A stretch of 64,000 bases of DNA from positions 28,691,994-28,755,993 of the forward strand of contig OY997653.1 in the NCBI GenBank assembly GCA_963921795.1. Reading direction: 5' to 3'. Below the pieces are notes generated by a model that saw only the letters and a list, made by a program, of their open reading frames with translations, ran no database searches and was not told the origin of the DNA. The position numbers and the translations under genes are program-made. The DNA comes from Nannobrachium achirus (taxonomy: Eukaryota > Chordata > Actinopteri > Myctophiformes > Myctophidae). Below, one piece after another: positions 37,282-49,258 of this stretch (the first letter of the stretch is position 1; each line of letters begins with the position of its first letter).

Positions 37282-37859
37282 CCCTTTTAGAACGGGTACA
37301 CATTATTGTGTATCATTATTTTATGCTTTAACTATTGAAAAATAGCAGATATACAAGCTCACAGCGCGGCACCGAGTGCCGCCCTGCGAGCTTGTAGATC
37401 TGCTATTTTTGAAAAATCGTGAACATTAGAATGTTGACCAGATTCTATAAGTGTCTTTTGAATCCTTCTAAGAGTTTTTGAAAAACCTATGTTTCTATGT
37501 CAGCAATCTGGCCAGCCATCGTCAAAGAAAAGGTCCTTTTCACTTAACTGGTTAGTCTGTTCTTGAGAGACTACTATGTCAGTGGTTCTCAAACTTTTTC
37601 ATGTGAAGGAACCCCAAAATGATATGTATTTGGCCACGGACGTACATCTCAAAATATCTAGTTCCAGGGACCACCCAGAAGCAGAATTTGAGTTGCAAAT
37701 GTTCGCTTTGAAAATGCATATATTCAAAGATTTGCACACATTTTCACGACTTTTTCAAAAATAGCAGATCTACAAGCTCGCAGCGCGGCACTCGGTGACA
37801 CGCTGTGAACTTGTATATCTGCTATTTTTCACTGGTTAAAGCATTCAATTCTAGGCCTT
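37282..37859. mobile_element. TTAA-flanked composite MITE, reversed copy
   Basis: TTAA at 37278-37281 and 37860-37863. Hairpins at 37338-37410 and 37757-37829. It contains AGTGGTTCTCAAACTTTTTC in the orientation opposite to 28891. Confidence 0.75.
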
Positions 37860-37863
37860 TTAA

Positions 37864-39193
37864 TTACCCGCCCTGACTACGAAACCTGTCCCGGGGGCAG
37901 GAGTGGGTCAGCTGGTGTCCCCGGCGGCTGTTTGGAAGTATAATATCCCCAATTCCTCTCCCCTCCTCCTCCCATGTTATTTCCCCCTCCAGGGAACAGT
38001 GGCACAGCTGGTTTTCTACAGCTCGGAGCAGGAGAGGGAGGCCCCCCCAGAGGGGGGACACAGTCACTCTGCTAGGTATTAAGGAGTTGTGAAACTATGT
38101 GCTCCTGGAGTCTGTTCCAGAGCAGCTCCAGACACCTGCACTTGTACCAAGACTGAAAACCGATGACGGCGTCAAACGTACCATTGAAGGCCAGATGAAT
38201 GGAAAATAAACTCTCTACGTTGTTTAAAAACACTTTCGACTGGTGTCCTAACTTAAGTTAGCCTGTCTGTCTCGAGTGGAAATGGGAACGCTGTGGGCGA
38301 TACTACTTACCAAATGTCGAGGTAGCTGCATGCTCGGACACAGAAGCCCATGGATTTTTCTTTGCAAAAACATAGCCTAATTGTCCCATTTCTTTCTATT
38401 TGACAGATTTCTTAATACCCCCTTAATGAGAATGCAAATATGTTCCAATTGTAGTTGCTAAGTAAATGTAATTGTTCATTCATAGACTTGGAGCAAGTCA
38501 TTTGTAAAATATTACGGTTCACCAAGGCCTTCTGGTGGATTGTACTGTACATTATTTTTTCAATTTCATATCTTTATTAGTTATCTTTATTATTGCAACT
38601 TTCTTACAGATAACAATCACAAAGCCCTGTCTCCTTTTAAATACTGTTAAAGCCACCCCTTTCAAAATATATGTATAAATCTTTAAAAAAGCCGATTTCC
38701 CTACCAATCCTGCCATATATAGGTAGTTGTATGTGAAAACAAGCAAATATTTAAAACAGGATTTCTCCTATTTTAAAGGGAACGAACACTGGGACCTAAA
38801 ACAAAAAAGACAAATATTTGTGTGATCTTTCTTGAGGACAAATTCATTTCATTTCCGGGTGATGAAATGGCCTGCAGTAGTCCTGTCCCAGAGGCATTAG
38901 GTCAACTTTTGACATCACAGGCAGAGGGACAAAGAATGTATCCCACACCCCTCAGCTCCATGCAGCCTGGAGGGATGTGGAGGGGGGCTGCTTTCATTCT
39001 GGTCCAACAAGGGTGTGGTACTACAGTATGTGATGTGATTTTTGTGGGCCTTTTCACGACTGGGGCGGTTCTGAACATGCAGCTCCTATTCATGTCTACT
39101 GGGAGATTACGTGTCAGAGCGTGGCTTTCATTAGCCCTGGGAGTGTTAGCAGACGCTGTCAACAATTGACATCTATAATATCTCCTCTCTGCT
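37864..39193. other. intergenic, nothing recognised
   Basis: Between the extl3 and syt14 3' ends. ORFs are short and without family resemblance. Confidence 0.5.
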
Positions 39194-39201
39194 GTGTATT
39201 G

Positions 39202-39672
39202 CAGGGGTTCCCAAACTTTTTTGTCTCAGGGCACCCTATAAATACTTTTTTTAATCCGAGGCACCCCTACATTATAATTTTCACTCCCAGCACCTTAAAT
39301 TTATAGAATATCTTCGTTGTCGGGTGGAAACCTTGTATGTCCAAAACCTTTCTTTTTGTATTTATCATCTATAAAATGTACTAAACTAGTGAAAACAGCA
39401 GATGCGAGGCGTTGTGTGCTTGTAGATCGGCTGTTTTCACTAGTTTTGTGCGACAGAGGTTTCTGTCTGATAGTGACGATATTTTAGTGATTATGTTGCG
39501 AGGAAAACGTTGAGATAATAGCCATTTTGGTTAGTACTGACTGAAAATAACTTTGTACTTCAAGTTTATAATGATACTAAATATTTCTTCAAGTGTCCAA
39601 ATAAATTCCAAATATTATCAAATGATCTCGCGGCACCCCAGGGTGCCCCGTCACCCACTTTGAAAACCCCTG
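39202..39672. mobile_element. hAT-type MITE, CAGGGGTT family, with two nested layers
   Basis: A perfect 8-bp duplication GTGTATTG lies at 39194-39201 and 39673-39680. Ends CAGGGGTTCCCAAA and TTTGAAAACCCCTG. Inside is a GTCGGGTGGAAACC-family MITE (39307-39484), and inside that the common hairpin (39385-39444). Confidence 0.92.
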
Positions 39673-39680
39673 GTGTATTG

Positions 39681-41063
39681 GATGTACACATGCATTGACT
39701 AATAATGCTGGGATATTCTGTTTCTTTTTCTTTTTTTTCTTCTTACCTGAATTTTTGTGTTCCTGATTACATTTCTCTGCTCCTCACTGAGTGCTGTACC
39801 TGCAGCGCACCGGGTAATTTGACAGCGACAAGCAACATTACAGTCTGTCATCACCCCTATACCTCAGATACGTTGGAGGTTCTTTCTCAGCGGAGAATCA
39901 CGCATTCTGAAAGTTGTCTGAAGACTGGATGGTGAAATAGGCTTTCTCTTGACGGAACACACAGGACAGTGAAGCTGTCAGTAGTGCCACACAAGTGCTG
40001 TGCTCAGCACAAAAAGAAAAGAAAAAATAAACAGGCCCAGTCAGTCAGTGACCACAAAACAGGTTGTGTTATCTTATTTAAAATGACAAATGCATAGTGT
40101 ATTGGATGATATAAGACCATTATAAAAAAATAACTAAATTGAGCTTGCATTTGTGTAACACATGCCCTGCAGAGAATAGAAACGTTACACCATTATGACC
40201 TACAGTATAAAGCCCAAAAACCTAAGAACATTAACCAATGTTGTACTGTAGGTACTGCATAATGCCACATGCATGCATGTAAACAAACTGAGCAAAGCAT
40301 AGCGTGTCAGCATAATTGCAGCATGTTGCAGGCTGCCGTCTTGTTAACAGTCTTTCAGGCGGCGTCCCGTTGGCCATTGGCTACGTCTCGGTGGAGAAAT
40401 GTCTGGTATGCTGGTGGAAGTCAGGTGCGGTCCGGGAGATACCGGGAGGAGGAGTGTCGCTTCTCCGGGACCTGTAGCTCTTTGGTCCGAGATGAAGAAA
40501 AACCCCAAAGCATAGGTTCCTGTCACTCAACAGGGTATGGAAGTGTCCTTATCATCTCCTGTAAACAGTAGCATGCAATGCCTCTGTGGGGAGAATTATT
40601 GGAAAAAATACAATAACGGTCCCATTCTGTTCATATGCATGTCCAATAGATTTCGTTCGACCGATCAGCCACTCTGATTCAAAGAATGAACCGGTTCAGC
40701 TTTGTTTGTCTGTCAGTGATGGGCCTTGAATCTGCATCTCAGACTTCTTCCACTAATCCGGTCAATCTGCCTTGCCGTGGCTGGTTGACGGGTATGAAAG
40801 GATATTCAAACAATCTTTGTGGGGTGAAGACCAGAAATATTGCCAGTCCTCCCTCCCACTTAACTTTACAAACCCACACACACCCACATCACTACCAGCA
40901 GCACCGGGCAGGCCGTGCACACACAAACACACCCCCCCTTATCCCTTCTTCTTCAGGGGGATTCTCAGCCGCCACGGTGGTGACCCTATAGGTTAAATAA
41001 TTTCATGATCCATATCAAGAACATCTTCCTTCGACTTCCTCTCTTGCCTCTCGCCTCCTGGTT
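39681..41063. other. probable syt14 3' flank / 3' UTR
   Basis: No clear minus-strand AATAAA was placed with confidence. Nothing else was recognised. Confidence 0.35.
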
Positions 41064-41380
41064 CTACGTGTCTGAGAGCGTGTGCCAGTGGCTGACCTGC
41101 TGTCCCTCGGCCTCCTTCATCTGGGCCCAGTGGTTCTGCTGGTCCTCGCCGGTGCTGCTGTGTCCCAGGGACACCCAGCCCAGCCGCTCCCGGGGCTTCA
41201 TGCTGCTCCGGCAGCAGAACACCGACACCACCAGGGAGACCTCGGACAGCTGGAACAGCGCCACCTGGAACACGAAGCTCTCCTTGTAGGTGGGGTTGGG
41301 CTGGCCGCGGCACACGGCCGTCTTGCACTTGGACATCTCCTTCCCCTTGGAGTCCAGCATGGTCAGCTTGACATAGGTGT
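41064..41380 (-). CDS. syt14: syt14 last coding exon (C2B end)
   Basis: 317 nt including the stop (TAG at 41064-41066), with acceptor GGGTCACAG. It encodes TYVKLTMLDSKGKEMSKCKT through EAEGQQVSHWHTLSDT, the C-terminal half of C2B of synaptotagmin 14 (human ends QVCRWHTLLES). The loop that binds calcium in other synaptotagmins reads VFCCRSSMKPRERLGW and has no aspartates. This fits the calcium-independent behaviour known for SYT14. Confidence 0.96.
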
Positions 41381-41637
41381 CTGTGACCCAGAGGTGAGAG
41401 AGAGAGAGAGACAGTTTGGTGTGAGTGAGACTGACATCTTGTGGCCGCATGTCGGTAATGCAGGAGATAATGGCGCTCACTGGGAATTTGTGTTTGTTTC
41501 GCTCTGTATTTGAGGGATGATCGTTATTCTAGAAATGAGTGGAGGATGCTTCTGAAATATTCTTCACCCGAGTACTAGTAGTTTTACACCACATGTCAAA
41601 ACACTACACTTTTTGACAACTGGGCTAGGTTTTAGAC

Positions 41638-42048
41638 CAGGGGCCTTTAACGTTTTCAGGCCAAGGACCCCTTAGCTGAGAGAAAGAGATGAAGCAGGGA
41701 CCCCCAGATTCTATATGGTTTCATCGTTTAACAGCACAATCATCAGTGTATTTTGGATTCATGTCAATGAATCCACTTGAACCGTCAATACTTAGTTAAC
41801 TTGACCTTTCGCTCTGTACTTAGTCTGCTCTTTTTTCCCCTCTACACCAAACCTCTTTGCTGAAAATAGCAGCTATTTTGCTATATAAAATCTGCTATTT
41901 TTGGCTAAAGTTCTCAGAATATGGAATGGACGTTAGGGTTCAAGTGGTTAATATAAAAAAGGTTTCTATCACAAAAAGTTTTGAAGGACCCCCTGTAGTA
42001 ACTCTGAGGACCCCCTAGGAGTCCCGGACCCCCTGTTGAAAACCCCAG
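41638..42048. mobile_element. hAT-type MITE, CAGGGGYCTTYAACG family (empty-site copy)
   Basis: Flanks TTTTAGAC and TTTTATAC match at 7 of 8 bases. Left end CAGGGGCCTTTAACG; right end GTTGAAAACCCCAG. The hairpin (41863-41902) is reduced. TTAA at 41948-41951 is unoccupied here but filled in the sister copy at 52120. Confidence 0.8.
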
Positions 42049-43359
42049 TTTTATACTGTTTTCTGTGATGAACGTTTGCGAATAGAGAGAAGTCAGAGAC
42101 AATATTTGTGGGGGGAAACAAACTTGCAAAGGAAGACATATTTGTTCCTTTCCAGCATTACCACAGATCATAATAATTAATGATAATAAGTAATTACATG
42201 ATCCGACATGAAGGAGGCCAAAAGGTCAGTGGCAGCTGACTCACCTCTCATGATATAAAGCTGTCCTCCTACGAAGTGTTTTATACAACAAAACAGACCA
42301 TCTGTGACGCACAGCACAGCACAGCACACACAGAGATGGAAAGAGGAAAAAGTCAGAGAAGAAACAAGACAAGTAAAAAGACTAAGAGGTAGAGATACAC
42401 AGGAAATGTTTCCCAAGAAACTTTGCTGAACAACCCAGGAAGTTGTTTTTAATCTTGTTGAAAAATGTAATTTCTCACTTTGTTGCATGTTGCTTGGAGT
42501 AATGCCAGTTTGCACTGCAGAAATAACTGCCATGTCATGTGTATCTCTAGCAGGGATATATACACTGAATGTAAAATTCCCATAATTCCCATTACACAGC
42601 AAAATATTGAACACTCATCATCTTGCTGTGTAGAACGGCTCACCAGCCATTGTAGAAAGATCTTTGTGTTAGAAATAGAAATAGACAAAAGCCAAGGACA
42701 TCTGCAGAGGGAGCTTTGTACTCACTTGTAGGGCTGTGATGGTATGGAATGTGTATTACCGCGGTGAAAAAGCAACTTATCCCAGCGGTTCGACTTCTTG
42801 CTTATTATTGCTTATCGCTATAATAAGCTTTAAGCTGCGTCTTTCAAATCTGTTTTTGGCATATCCAGATTGGAACCAGATTGATGTATTAAGTGTAAAC
42901 AGCACATGGAAACAGACTTTTGCTAACCAATTTTGTACTTCATAAGTAGTGTGTAGTTTAAATGGGTTTCTAAAGATGTGTCTCCAGCCACTCACAGTGG
43001 CTAACAAACCATTTTTACCGAAGTTATTAACATGTGAGTGGTAGCGTTATGGAAGACGCTTATTGAGAACAACAGCCCCTGGACAGAGGGAGATATTACC
43101 TTTCTGCTAGCACTTGGGGGATGCCTCAGTATAGGTGAAGCTTGATGGAATGTACAGGAAAAGACCATAATATGAAGACATAGAAGGACATGGCTGCGTG
43201 CCAGAGAAAAATAAAAAAAACTAAACTCTAAACATAAGGAGGGAGATAAGAGATGGAAACAACAAAAGCGGGGCAGGACGAAGTAGTTGCCCATTTTATG
43301 AGCTGATGGACATCATGCCATCATTAACACAGCAACCAATGCAGATAGGTCGACGGTCG

Positions 43360-43392
43360 GTCGGACGGACGGACGGACGGACGGACGGTCGG
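43360..43392. repeat. (GGAC)n microsatellite
   Basis: Tandem CGGA units. Confidence 0.9.
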
Positions 43393-43781
43393 AATTACAC
43401 AAATCCAGTTTGATCACAAATAACAGTGTGAACACAGGACAGTCAGTAGTTTACTAAAGTATTTGAGAAACAGAACAGATGTGCCTACAGTCTGAACAAA
43501 GCCCTTAGAGAAGAGAGTTCTCTATAAGCAGTTTCAATCGAAGGCCAACTGTTTACTTTGTTGCTTCTGTTTCACTTTGAAATAACGAGCGATACATTTT
43601 GTTTTTCCACAGGCCCTTGAACATCGGGTGGAAGAGAATCAATGATGATAACTAAACAATGATTAGCGTTCGTTTATGGTAAGCTATGGTAAGAAATAAT
43701 AATTATTATTATGACGGCAATGAACTCAACCCCCACGGTATGCATCACATGACCGCGGTTACCACCCCATCCCCCACTCAC

Positions 43782-43959
43782 TTGTAGGTTTGTCAGAGGC
43801 CGTGGTTCTAAAGTGGCTTCCCTGGATGACCTCAGCAGACAGGCGACCCGTGGCCGCGTTGTAGATGAGCCCCAGGAGGATCTCCGGTAAGGAGTCTCCA
43901 CTGGACCGGTAGGATAGAGCTCCTGCACTGCGGGATACGCTCACCAGAGAGCCACAGCC
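43782..43959 (-). CDS. syt14: syt14 coding exon 8 (C2B start)
   Basis: 178 nt, phase 0 in and phase 1 out, with acceptor TCGGCAG and donor ACAA|GTGAGT. It encodes a short linker (GCGSLVSVSRSAG), then LPEILLGLIYNAATGRLSAE and VIQGSHFRTTASDKP, the first strands of C2B (human EILIGLLYNATTGRLSAEVI). The linker is shorter than in human, which accounts for much of the overall length difference. Confidence 0.96.
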
Positions 43960-43993
43960 CTGCCGAGAACAAACACCATACTGTCAGTCAACT

Positions 43994-44300
43994 GCTAAAA
44001 AGAAGTGGTTCTCAACCTTTTCAGGCCGGCGTGACCCCCAAAATAATCATATTTTATTTTAACCTCCCACCCTGACGAGCTCTAAGAGTTGATGCATTAC
44101 ATTTTGTATGCTATTTTCACAATTTCTGACTCTAATATTTGACAATATTACATGGGTCTTAAAAGTCCTAATAAACAGTCACTTTATAGAAATGTGCAGA
44201 TACCCTCTATAGACTTATATATCTTGGTTTGTTTACTGTTGAGTGAGAAAACAATGTTGCACATTAAGTTAATCATCTGGGGACACCCACTACAGGTCCT
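43994..44300 (+). mobile_element. CAGTGGTTCTCAAC-family MITE with hairpin mostly deleted
   Basis: Collinear with 15000-15430 reversed in parts (AATAATCATATTTTA, TAAGAGTTGATGCATTACAT). Where the others have the hairpin it reads TTTTGTATGCTATTTTCAC, keeping only the right foot, so it is a deletion product rather than an empty site. Confidence 0.65.
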
Positions 44301-44670
44301 CACTATTATGCTCTTCATAATATAGGAAAAAGTGTCTACTCACTCTGTGTCTCAGAGGGCTGTGGACAGTTCAGAAACCCGCCTACCAGTGACATCATCG
44401 ATGGGAAATCCAAGCTAATAGAAACTGCATGCTTTCTATTCCTAGAAAGTTAGCATGCTACGTATAATGGAAGCCATTGTTCTCGCATTAACACAAATGG
44501 AAATAAGAAATTTGAAATCTTGTTTAAAAAAAATACCTAATAATGATGTCACTGGTAGGCAGGTTTCTGAGGTGTCCACATTCCTCCTATGAGACCCAGA
44601 TCGAGTAGAATTCTTTTTGACCAATGTTTATCATGAACATTAGTGAGCACCAATTATATGACGTTGTCCT
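44297..44670. mobile_element. relative of the TTAA-type MITE at 61510, left end lost
   Basis: Shares CTCAGAGG.GGGCTGTGG, GTGACATCATCGAT and CATTAGTGAGCACC with 61510-61890. It ends CCT followed by TTAA at 44671-44674. Confidence 0.6.
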
Positions 44671-44831
44671 TTAAGAAGCATCAGATATGTTTGGATAATA
44701 ATGAATGAGTCAGTATTCAAATATGAAGACAGATCAATGTCATAACCAATATTAACACTCTCCTGAGTTAAAAGAGCGTTCCAGATATGAACTGTGTCCA
44801 AAGTGTGAGAAGGTGTCAGAAAGCCTCTCAC

Positions 44832-45009
44832 CGTGAGCTCAGAGCCCGGCTCCAGGGTGACGGGCAGCGCCATCTTGCCCTGCAGGTTGAGCTTGGTCAG
44901 GTAGAAGATCTTCTCCCCCAGGACCTTCTCCTTCTTCATGCGCCGCACGCTGTAGAGGCGGAAGCGCACGGCGTAGTCGCCCAGGGCCTCCTGCTCCACC
45001 CGTGAGAAC
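44832..45009 (-). CDS. syt14: syt14 coding exon 7 (C2A end)
   Basis: 178 nt, phase 2 in and phase 0 out, with acceptor ATCTTCAG and donor CTCACG|GTGAGA. It encodes EALGDYAVRFRLYSVRRMKK and EKIFYLTKLNLQGKM, almost the same as human SYT14. The third C2A loop (YSVRRMKKEKV) is basic instead of acidic, so no calcium site. Confidence 0.96.
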
Positions 45010-45373
45010 CTGAAGATAGGGATGAAGCTCGTTAATCCTTATTGGTAATGAGCACCTTATCGAACCTGCTTATTGAGCCGGGCTTTTATCGAGCCCACTA
45101 TTGAGCGTTTCCTAATATTTTGTGGAAAGATGTGAGACGACAAATTCTTAACCGAACTGGTATCTTTTTTTATTGTCCAATTGTTGTGACTGTGAGTTTG
45201 AGGCTGAACACCATCTATGAAGATGACATGACAATTGACAAAAGTAACAAATATTATCATTATATCATTAAAAGAATCATTCATTAGTGTGCAATAAGTG
45301 TTAAACGGAAGTGTTATATTATGAATAGTACTGTAATAATTTCTTGATTTCGCCTCTTGTCTTAATTGTTTAA

Positions 45374-45793
45374 AGAGGTGGTGCCATGATTCCCCCCCCC
45401 CCCCCCCCCCCCCTCTAAAACATGACTATCAGGTATTATGATTATACTAGGAGGAAGATTTTTTCCAAAAAAGTGTACAGAAAGAGTTAAAATTGGGTTT
45501 TTATGTGGCCACACCCCCAGTTCATTAAGTATGCATGGATGTCATGGTGGCTGAAGTTAGCCACACCCCACAGTGTTGGGTGAATGGTAATTAGGGGAGG
45601 AGTTGATTCTGTGATGTAAAGTATCTTTGTTTTTTAACTGACACTTTTGACCACAAGGTGGCAGCCTCCAAGAGAAATGGAGTACATAATACATAATTGC
45701 TCATAAAAACCACACCAGGGGGTCCAATGATGTACTTTCAACCTCATAGACACGTGAAAAACAGAAAAAGTACAAAACTATGGCACCACCTCT
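45374..45793. mobile_element. TTAA-flanked MITE with AGAGGTGGTGCCAT ends
   Basis: AGAGGTGGTGCCAT and ATGGCACCACCTCT are inverted ends. TTAA lies at 45370-45373 and 45794-45797. It contains a 20-bp C run (about 45394-45413). Confidence 0.8.
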
Positions 45794-45926
45794 TTAAACA
45801 TGACGTCACAGGCCACTATTCTCAATAACAAGCTTGATAAGCCCAAAGCTTATTGATACCGGTTACTCAATACATTAGTCATCGAGTTTGTAGCGGGCCC
45901 TTAATTGTTTGGAGCTCCATCCCTAC

Positions 45927-46186
45927 CTGAAGGTCTCCGTGAAGACGGGACACGGGCCCTTCTGGACGCCCGTCTTGGCCCGCTGCTTCTTGGTGGGCAG
46001 CAGCACCAGGTGCACCTGCCAGGCGATGTTGCCCGTCTGCTTGAGGGCGGGGATGTCCGTGGCCGCCGTGACGGTGACGGCCAGCCACTGCTCGCCCGAG
46101 TCGTACTCGAAGGCCACGTCCAGCGTGCCGTACTTGGCCAGGGGCTCCGGCTCGTAGGCGGAGGGGAGCATGGGACCAGAGCCGTC
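45927..46186 (-). CDS. syt14: syt14 coding exon 6 (C2A start)
   Basis: 260 nt, phase 0 in and phase 2 out, with acceptor CTCCCCAG and donor TTCAG|GTAGGG. It encodes PEPLAKYGTLDVAFEYDSGE, VTVTAATDIPALKQTGNIAW and LVLLPTKKQRAKT, the C2A core. The SDPYV aspartate of calcium-binding C2 domains is replaced by the NIAWQVHL context. Confidence 0.97.
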
Positions 46187-46237
46187 CTGGGGAGGGAGAG
46201 GAGAGAGAGAGAGAGAGATGAATTATAGAGAAGCAAA

Positions 46238-47004
46238 TTGTTGTTGTCGGGTGGAAACCTACATGTCCAAAACCGTTTGTTTTTGAAGCGGTGAAAGCCG
46301 CTTCCAATGAGTGGCTTTGTGTGTCCCAAGCCCATATATGGTCATTTCAGTCCAGAATGAACAGGTTTTTTCAAAAACAAAATGTGTGTTTCATGTCCAT
46401 ATATGGTCATCCCAGTCCAGAATGAACAGGTTTTATCAAAAACAAAATGGCTGTCACCTCCAGTCCAGAATTAACAGGTTTTATCTGTCCCGTACGTCCA
46501 GAATATCAGTCCAGAATGAATAGGGTTTTTCAAAAACAAAATGTGTGTCCCATGTCCATATATGGTCATATCAGTCCAGAATTAACAGGTTTTATCTGTC
46601 CTGTCCCGTCCGTCCGTCCGTCCGTCCGTCCGTATGTGTGTAGTGTCCGTCCCGGTCTGATGATTGGATACTTTGAGGATTGGTCAAGCTTCACATGACA
46701 ATTCGGCCCTCCAGATAAAATCATTAATTCATTCAGAATATAAAGAATGTATAGATCACAGAGTTCATAACTCTAGAACACATAGAATAAAAGTTCACCG
46801 CTTCACTTTGAACCGAGGTTTGATTTTTTATTTATCATTTTAAAAGTGATTTAAAATAGTGAAAATAGCCAATCTACAAGCGCACAACGCCTCGCACTGC
46901 TAATTTTGTACGACAGTCTTGTATGATGAGGCAGGGCTTTACTTTACCAAAAAAACATACAAATTTGACATTTGAAACTTGGAGACTTGTTCCCGACAGT
47001 GACA
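46238..47004. mobile_element. GTCGGGTGGAAACC-family MITE with large insert
   Basis: Left end TTGTTGTCGGGTGGAAACC and right remnant TTCCCGACAGTGAC. About 540 bp of extra sequence (from about 46290 to 46830), including a minisatellite, splits it. Only the left arm of the hairpin remains (46859-46900). Confidence 0.6.
46325..46640. repeat. minisatellite (CCATATATGGTCAT units) and (GTCC)n
   Basis: About three to four diverged units of roughly 60-85 bp with CCATATATGGTCAT, CAGTCCAGAATGAACAGG and TCAAAAACAAAATG, ending in GTCC repeats near 46603-46633. Confidence 0.8.
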
Positions 47005-47436
47005 AAATACACGATTCACATAGAGAGTGGGAGGGGTTGGAAAGAGTTAGGATATAGCATATTCCTGTGATTCCATAATATGTTTCCAGATGGTCATGAG
47101 TCAGTGAGTACTGCAGGTCAAATGTGTGAGGCTCTAAACCAGCCTCATTTAAACAGCGTCCCGTAAATCAGTCACCAACACAATGAATTGAGTAACACAC
47201 ACTTTCCAGTGATAATCTCTACTTTTCTGCCCTCTGCCTATTGCGTGGCCCTGTGTGGCAAGGCAAAGGTAAACAATACAGTACCTCTTGGCCTTAGCTC
47301 TGACTTCTATTAAGTCACGGAGGGAGTGAGAGAGGCCATGGCCTGTTTTATGGGATAATGAGATGTGATAAAAGTTTAATGCCCCACACCCAAGAGGGAG
47401 TATGTGTGTAAATCAGGGGGGATTACAGTATCTGAC

Positions 47437-47684
47437 CTCTGCTCCCAGCACAGCGGTGCTGTCACTGGGCACGTCCTCCTCGTAGCCTTTGTTGAGGTAG
47501 CTCTCGGTGTCTTGGTCCACGCTGGCCTCGCTGGAGCCCTTGGAGCGCTCCAGAGACGAGCCCCTCCGGACCGCCCGACCCGAGCGGGAGCGCGGGACGC
47601 GCGCCAACGTGTCCTCGTCCTGATACGGCGGAGGCTGGAGTTCGTTCAGAGAATGGTCTCGCTTTATCCGATGGATGATGTTGG
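47437..47684 (-). CDS. syt14: syt14 coding exon 5 (linker)
   Basis: 248 nt, phase 1 in and phase 0 out, with acceptor CCCTGCAG and donor GCAGAG|GTCAGA. It encodes the cytosolic linker: SLNELQPPPYQDE, an Arg/Ser-rich middle, and YLNKGYEEDVPSDSTAVL, which matches the human linker motif HNKGYEEDVPSDSTAVL. This motif separates SYT14 from other synaptotagmins. Confidence 0.96.
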
Positions 47685-47757
47685 CTGCAGGGCGGTGCAG
47701 AGAATGTTAGAGAGGCAGAGGGCTGTCATTTCTAAAAGGGCCTTTTGTTGAAAATAT

Positions 47758-47808
47758 CGAAAATAGCAGACCTCCAAGCGTTGTGAGCTTGGAGGTCGGA
47801 TATTTTCG
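47758..47808. repeat. common hairpin with paired substitutions in both arms
   Basis: The left arm reads ATAGCAGACCTCCAAGC and the right GCTTGGAGGTCGGATAT. Relative to the common GATCTACAAGC, two bases differ and both are matched in the opposite arm. Confidence 0.85.
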
Positions 47809-47963
47809 GTGCTTGATACCACACTGAACTAAGCATGATCAAAGTCAATACTGGAGATGTGGCGTAACGGCGTGGATTTCTACACAGAGAGGGCAATTCT
47901 TTCAACATAAGATGCTGCGTTCAAGTTCAGGAGAGTTTGGACAAGACAATTTCTCTTGAAGGC

Positions 47964-47967
<4 letters not shown>

Positions 47968-48000
<33 letters not shown>
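47968..48000. repeat. (GA)n microsatellite
   Basis: GA tract followed by GGTAAC. Confidence 0.9.
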
Positions 48001-48004
<4 letters not shown>

Positions 48005-48839
48005 ACATGATATGGTGGGTGTGGTGTTGTATGTTACTGGAGACATGGTATATGTTACATGAGAACTAATCTCTCAAGGAACAAAACAGAGAGCGTGCTG
48101 TTTTTCCTTTTTTTTTTTTTTTTTTTTTTTGACTTTTTGTTGACTTTGTTGACTTGTTCCCAGATTGCATGAAAACTGTACTGGATATGCATATATAAAA
48201 AGTTTAACTATATACTATACCTATTTAGTTAAACTACTCAGCGGTACAAACGAGGAGCACATACTGTATATCTAACTATTAATTGACCAAATGGCTGTCC
48301 GTCCGTCTGACCGATAAGAGAAGGAGGAGAGGAGGGGAGGAGGTGGAGGAAGAGGAGGAGATGAAAAGGAGGGTAGATGAGGAGGTCAAACGGGTAAGGA
48401 CCACTTAGTCATACAATTGTCTTAAGGGAGGCCACGCCGTCATGCTCATGTCACTATGATTCATCCATATAAAGAATTCCCAATGCAGCTATACGCCCCA
48501 AATATGGAGTGTGTTGTCTAACGTCAATGTGTAGAAAGGGCATCAGGCGCAAACAAATTAGCCAGCACCATACAGTATATGGGCACAAAGGGACAAGGAC
48601 AGACAGATACAGAGATCTCCAGGACAGGTGCAAGGGTCGTGTAGTGTGTATCTATAGGTGCGTATCTATAGGTGCTCTCCTCGCTCGTGCAATGTCTGAG
48701 TGAGAATGCAGTGTTTAGAAAGTACTGCCATTACAATTGGATCGTCACATAGATTGTACTGTATCGCTTTAACATGATATAACATGTATTAATGCACAAA
48801 TGTATTCAACACTGCTGTCACTGATGACAGAACCCTCAC

Positions 48840-49230
48840 TAAAAAACCCAGGACAAAAATCCACTCGTCCTATTCACTCTCCTGGCCCCCATACTGTGGA
48901 ATAAACTCCCATGTCGCACTTAGAACAACAGACTCACTCCCTGGCTTCCGCAGTGTCCTGAAGACTCACCTATTCAGACTTCACGTAGGCCCATAGCACT
49001 TACCGTAGCACCCCCCTTCCCCCAATGACCATACATGATAGCTAGACAGCAATTTTATTGTTTTAGGTTTTTATATAAAGCTTATTTAGTGCTCGGTCTA
49101 CCTATGTAATTTATTTTTTCTAGATTGATATTTCTATATATTTGATGTATTATGTATTAGCTTGCTTATTGTTTGATGTGTTACCTTACTTATTGTAAGT
49201 CGCTCTGGATTAAATTAATTAATTAATTAT
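48840..49230 (+). mobile_element. LINE (L2-like) 3' fragment
   Basis: GTGGAATAAACTCCCATGTC, then CTGAAGACTCACCTATTCAG, translate to WNKLP...LKTHLFRL, the usual end of fish L2-type ORF2. A 3' tail TAAGTCGCTCTGGATTAA follows. It is 5'-truncated and broken by stops. Confidence 0.7.
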
Positions 49231-49258
49231 GCCTAAATTGTAAATTGTTGTCACTCAC

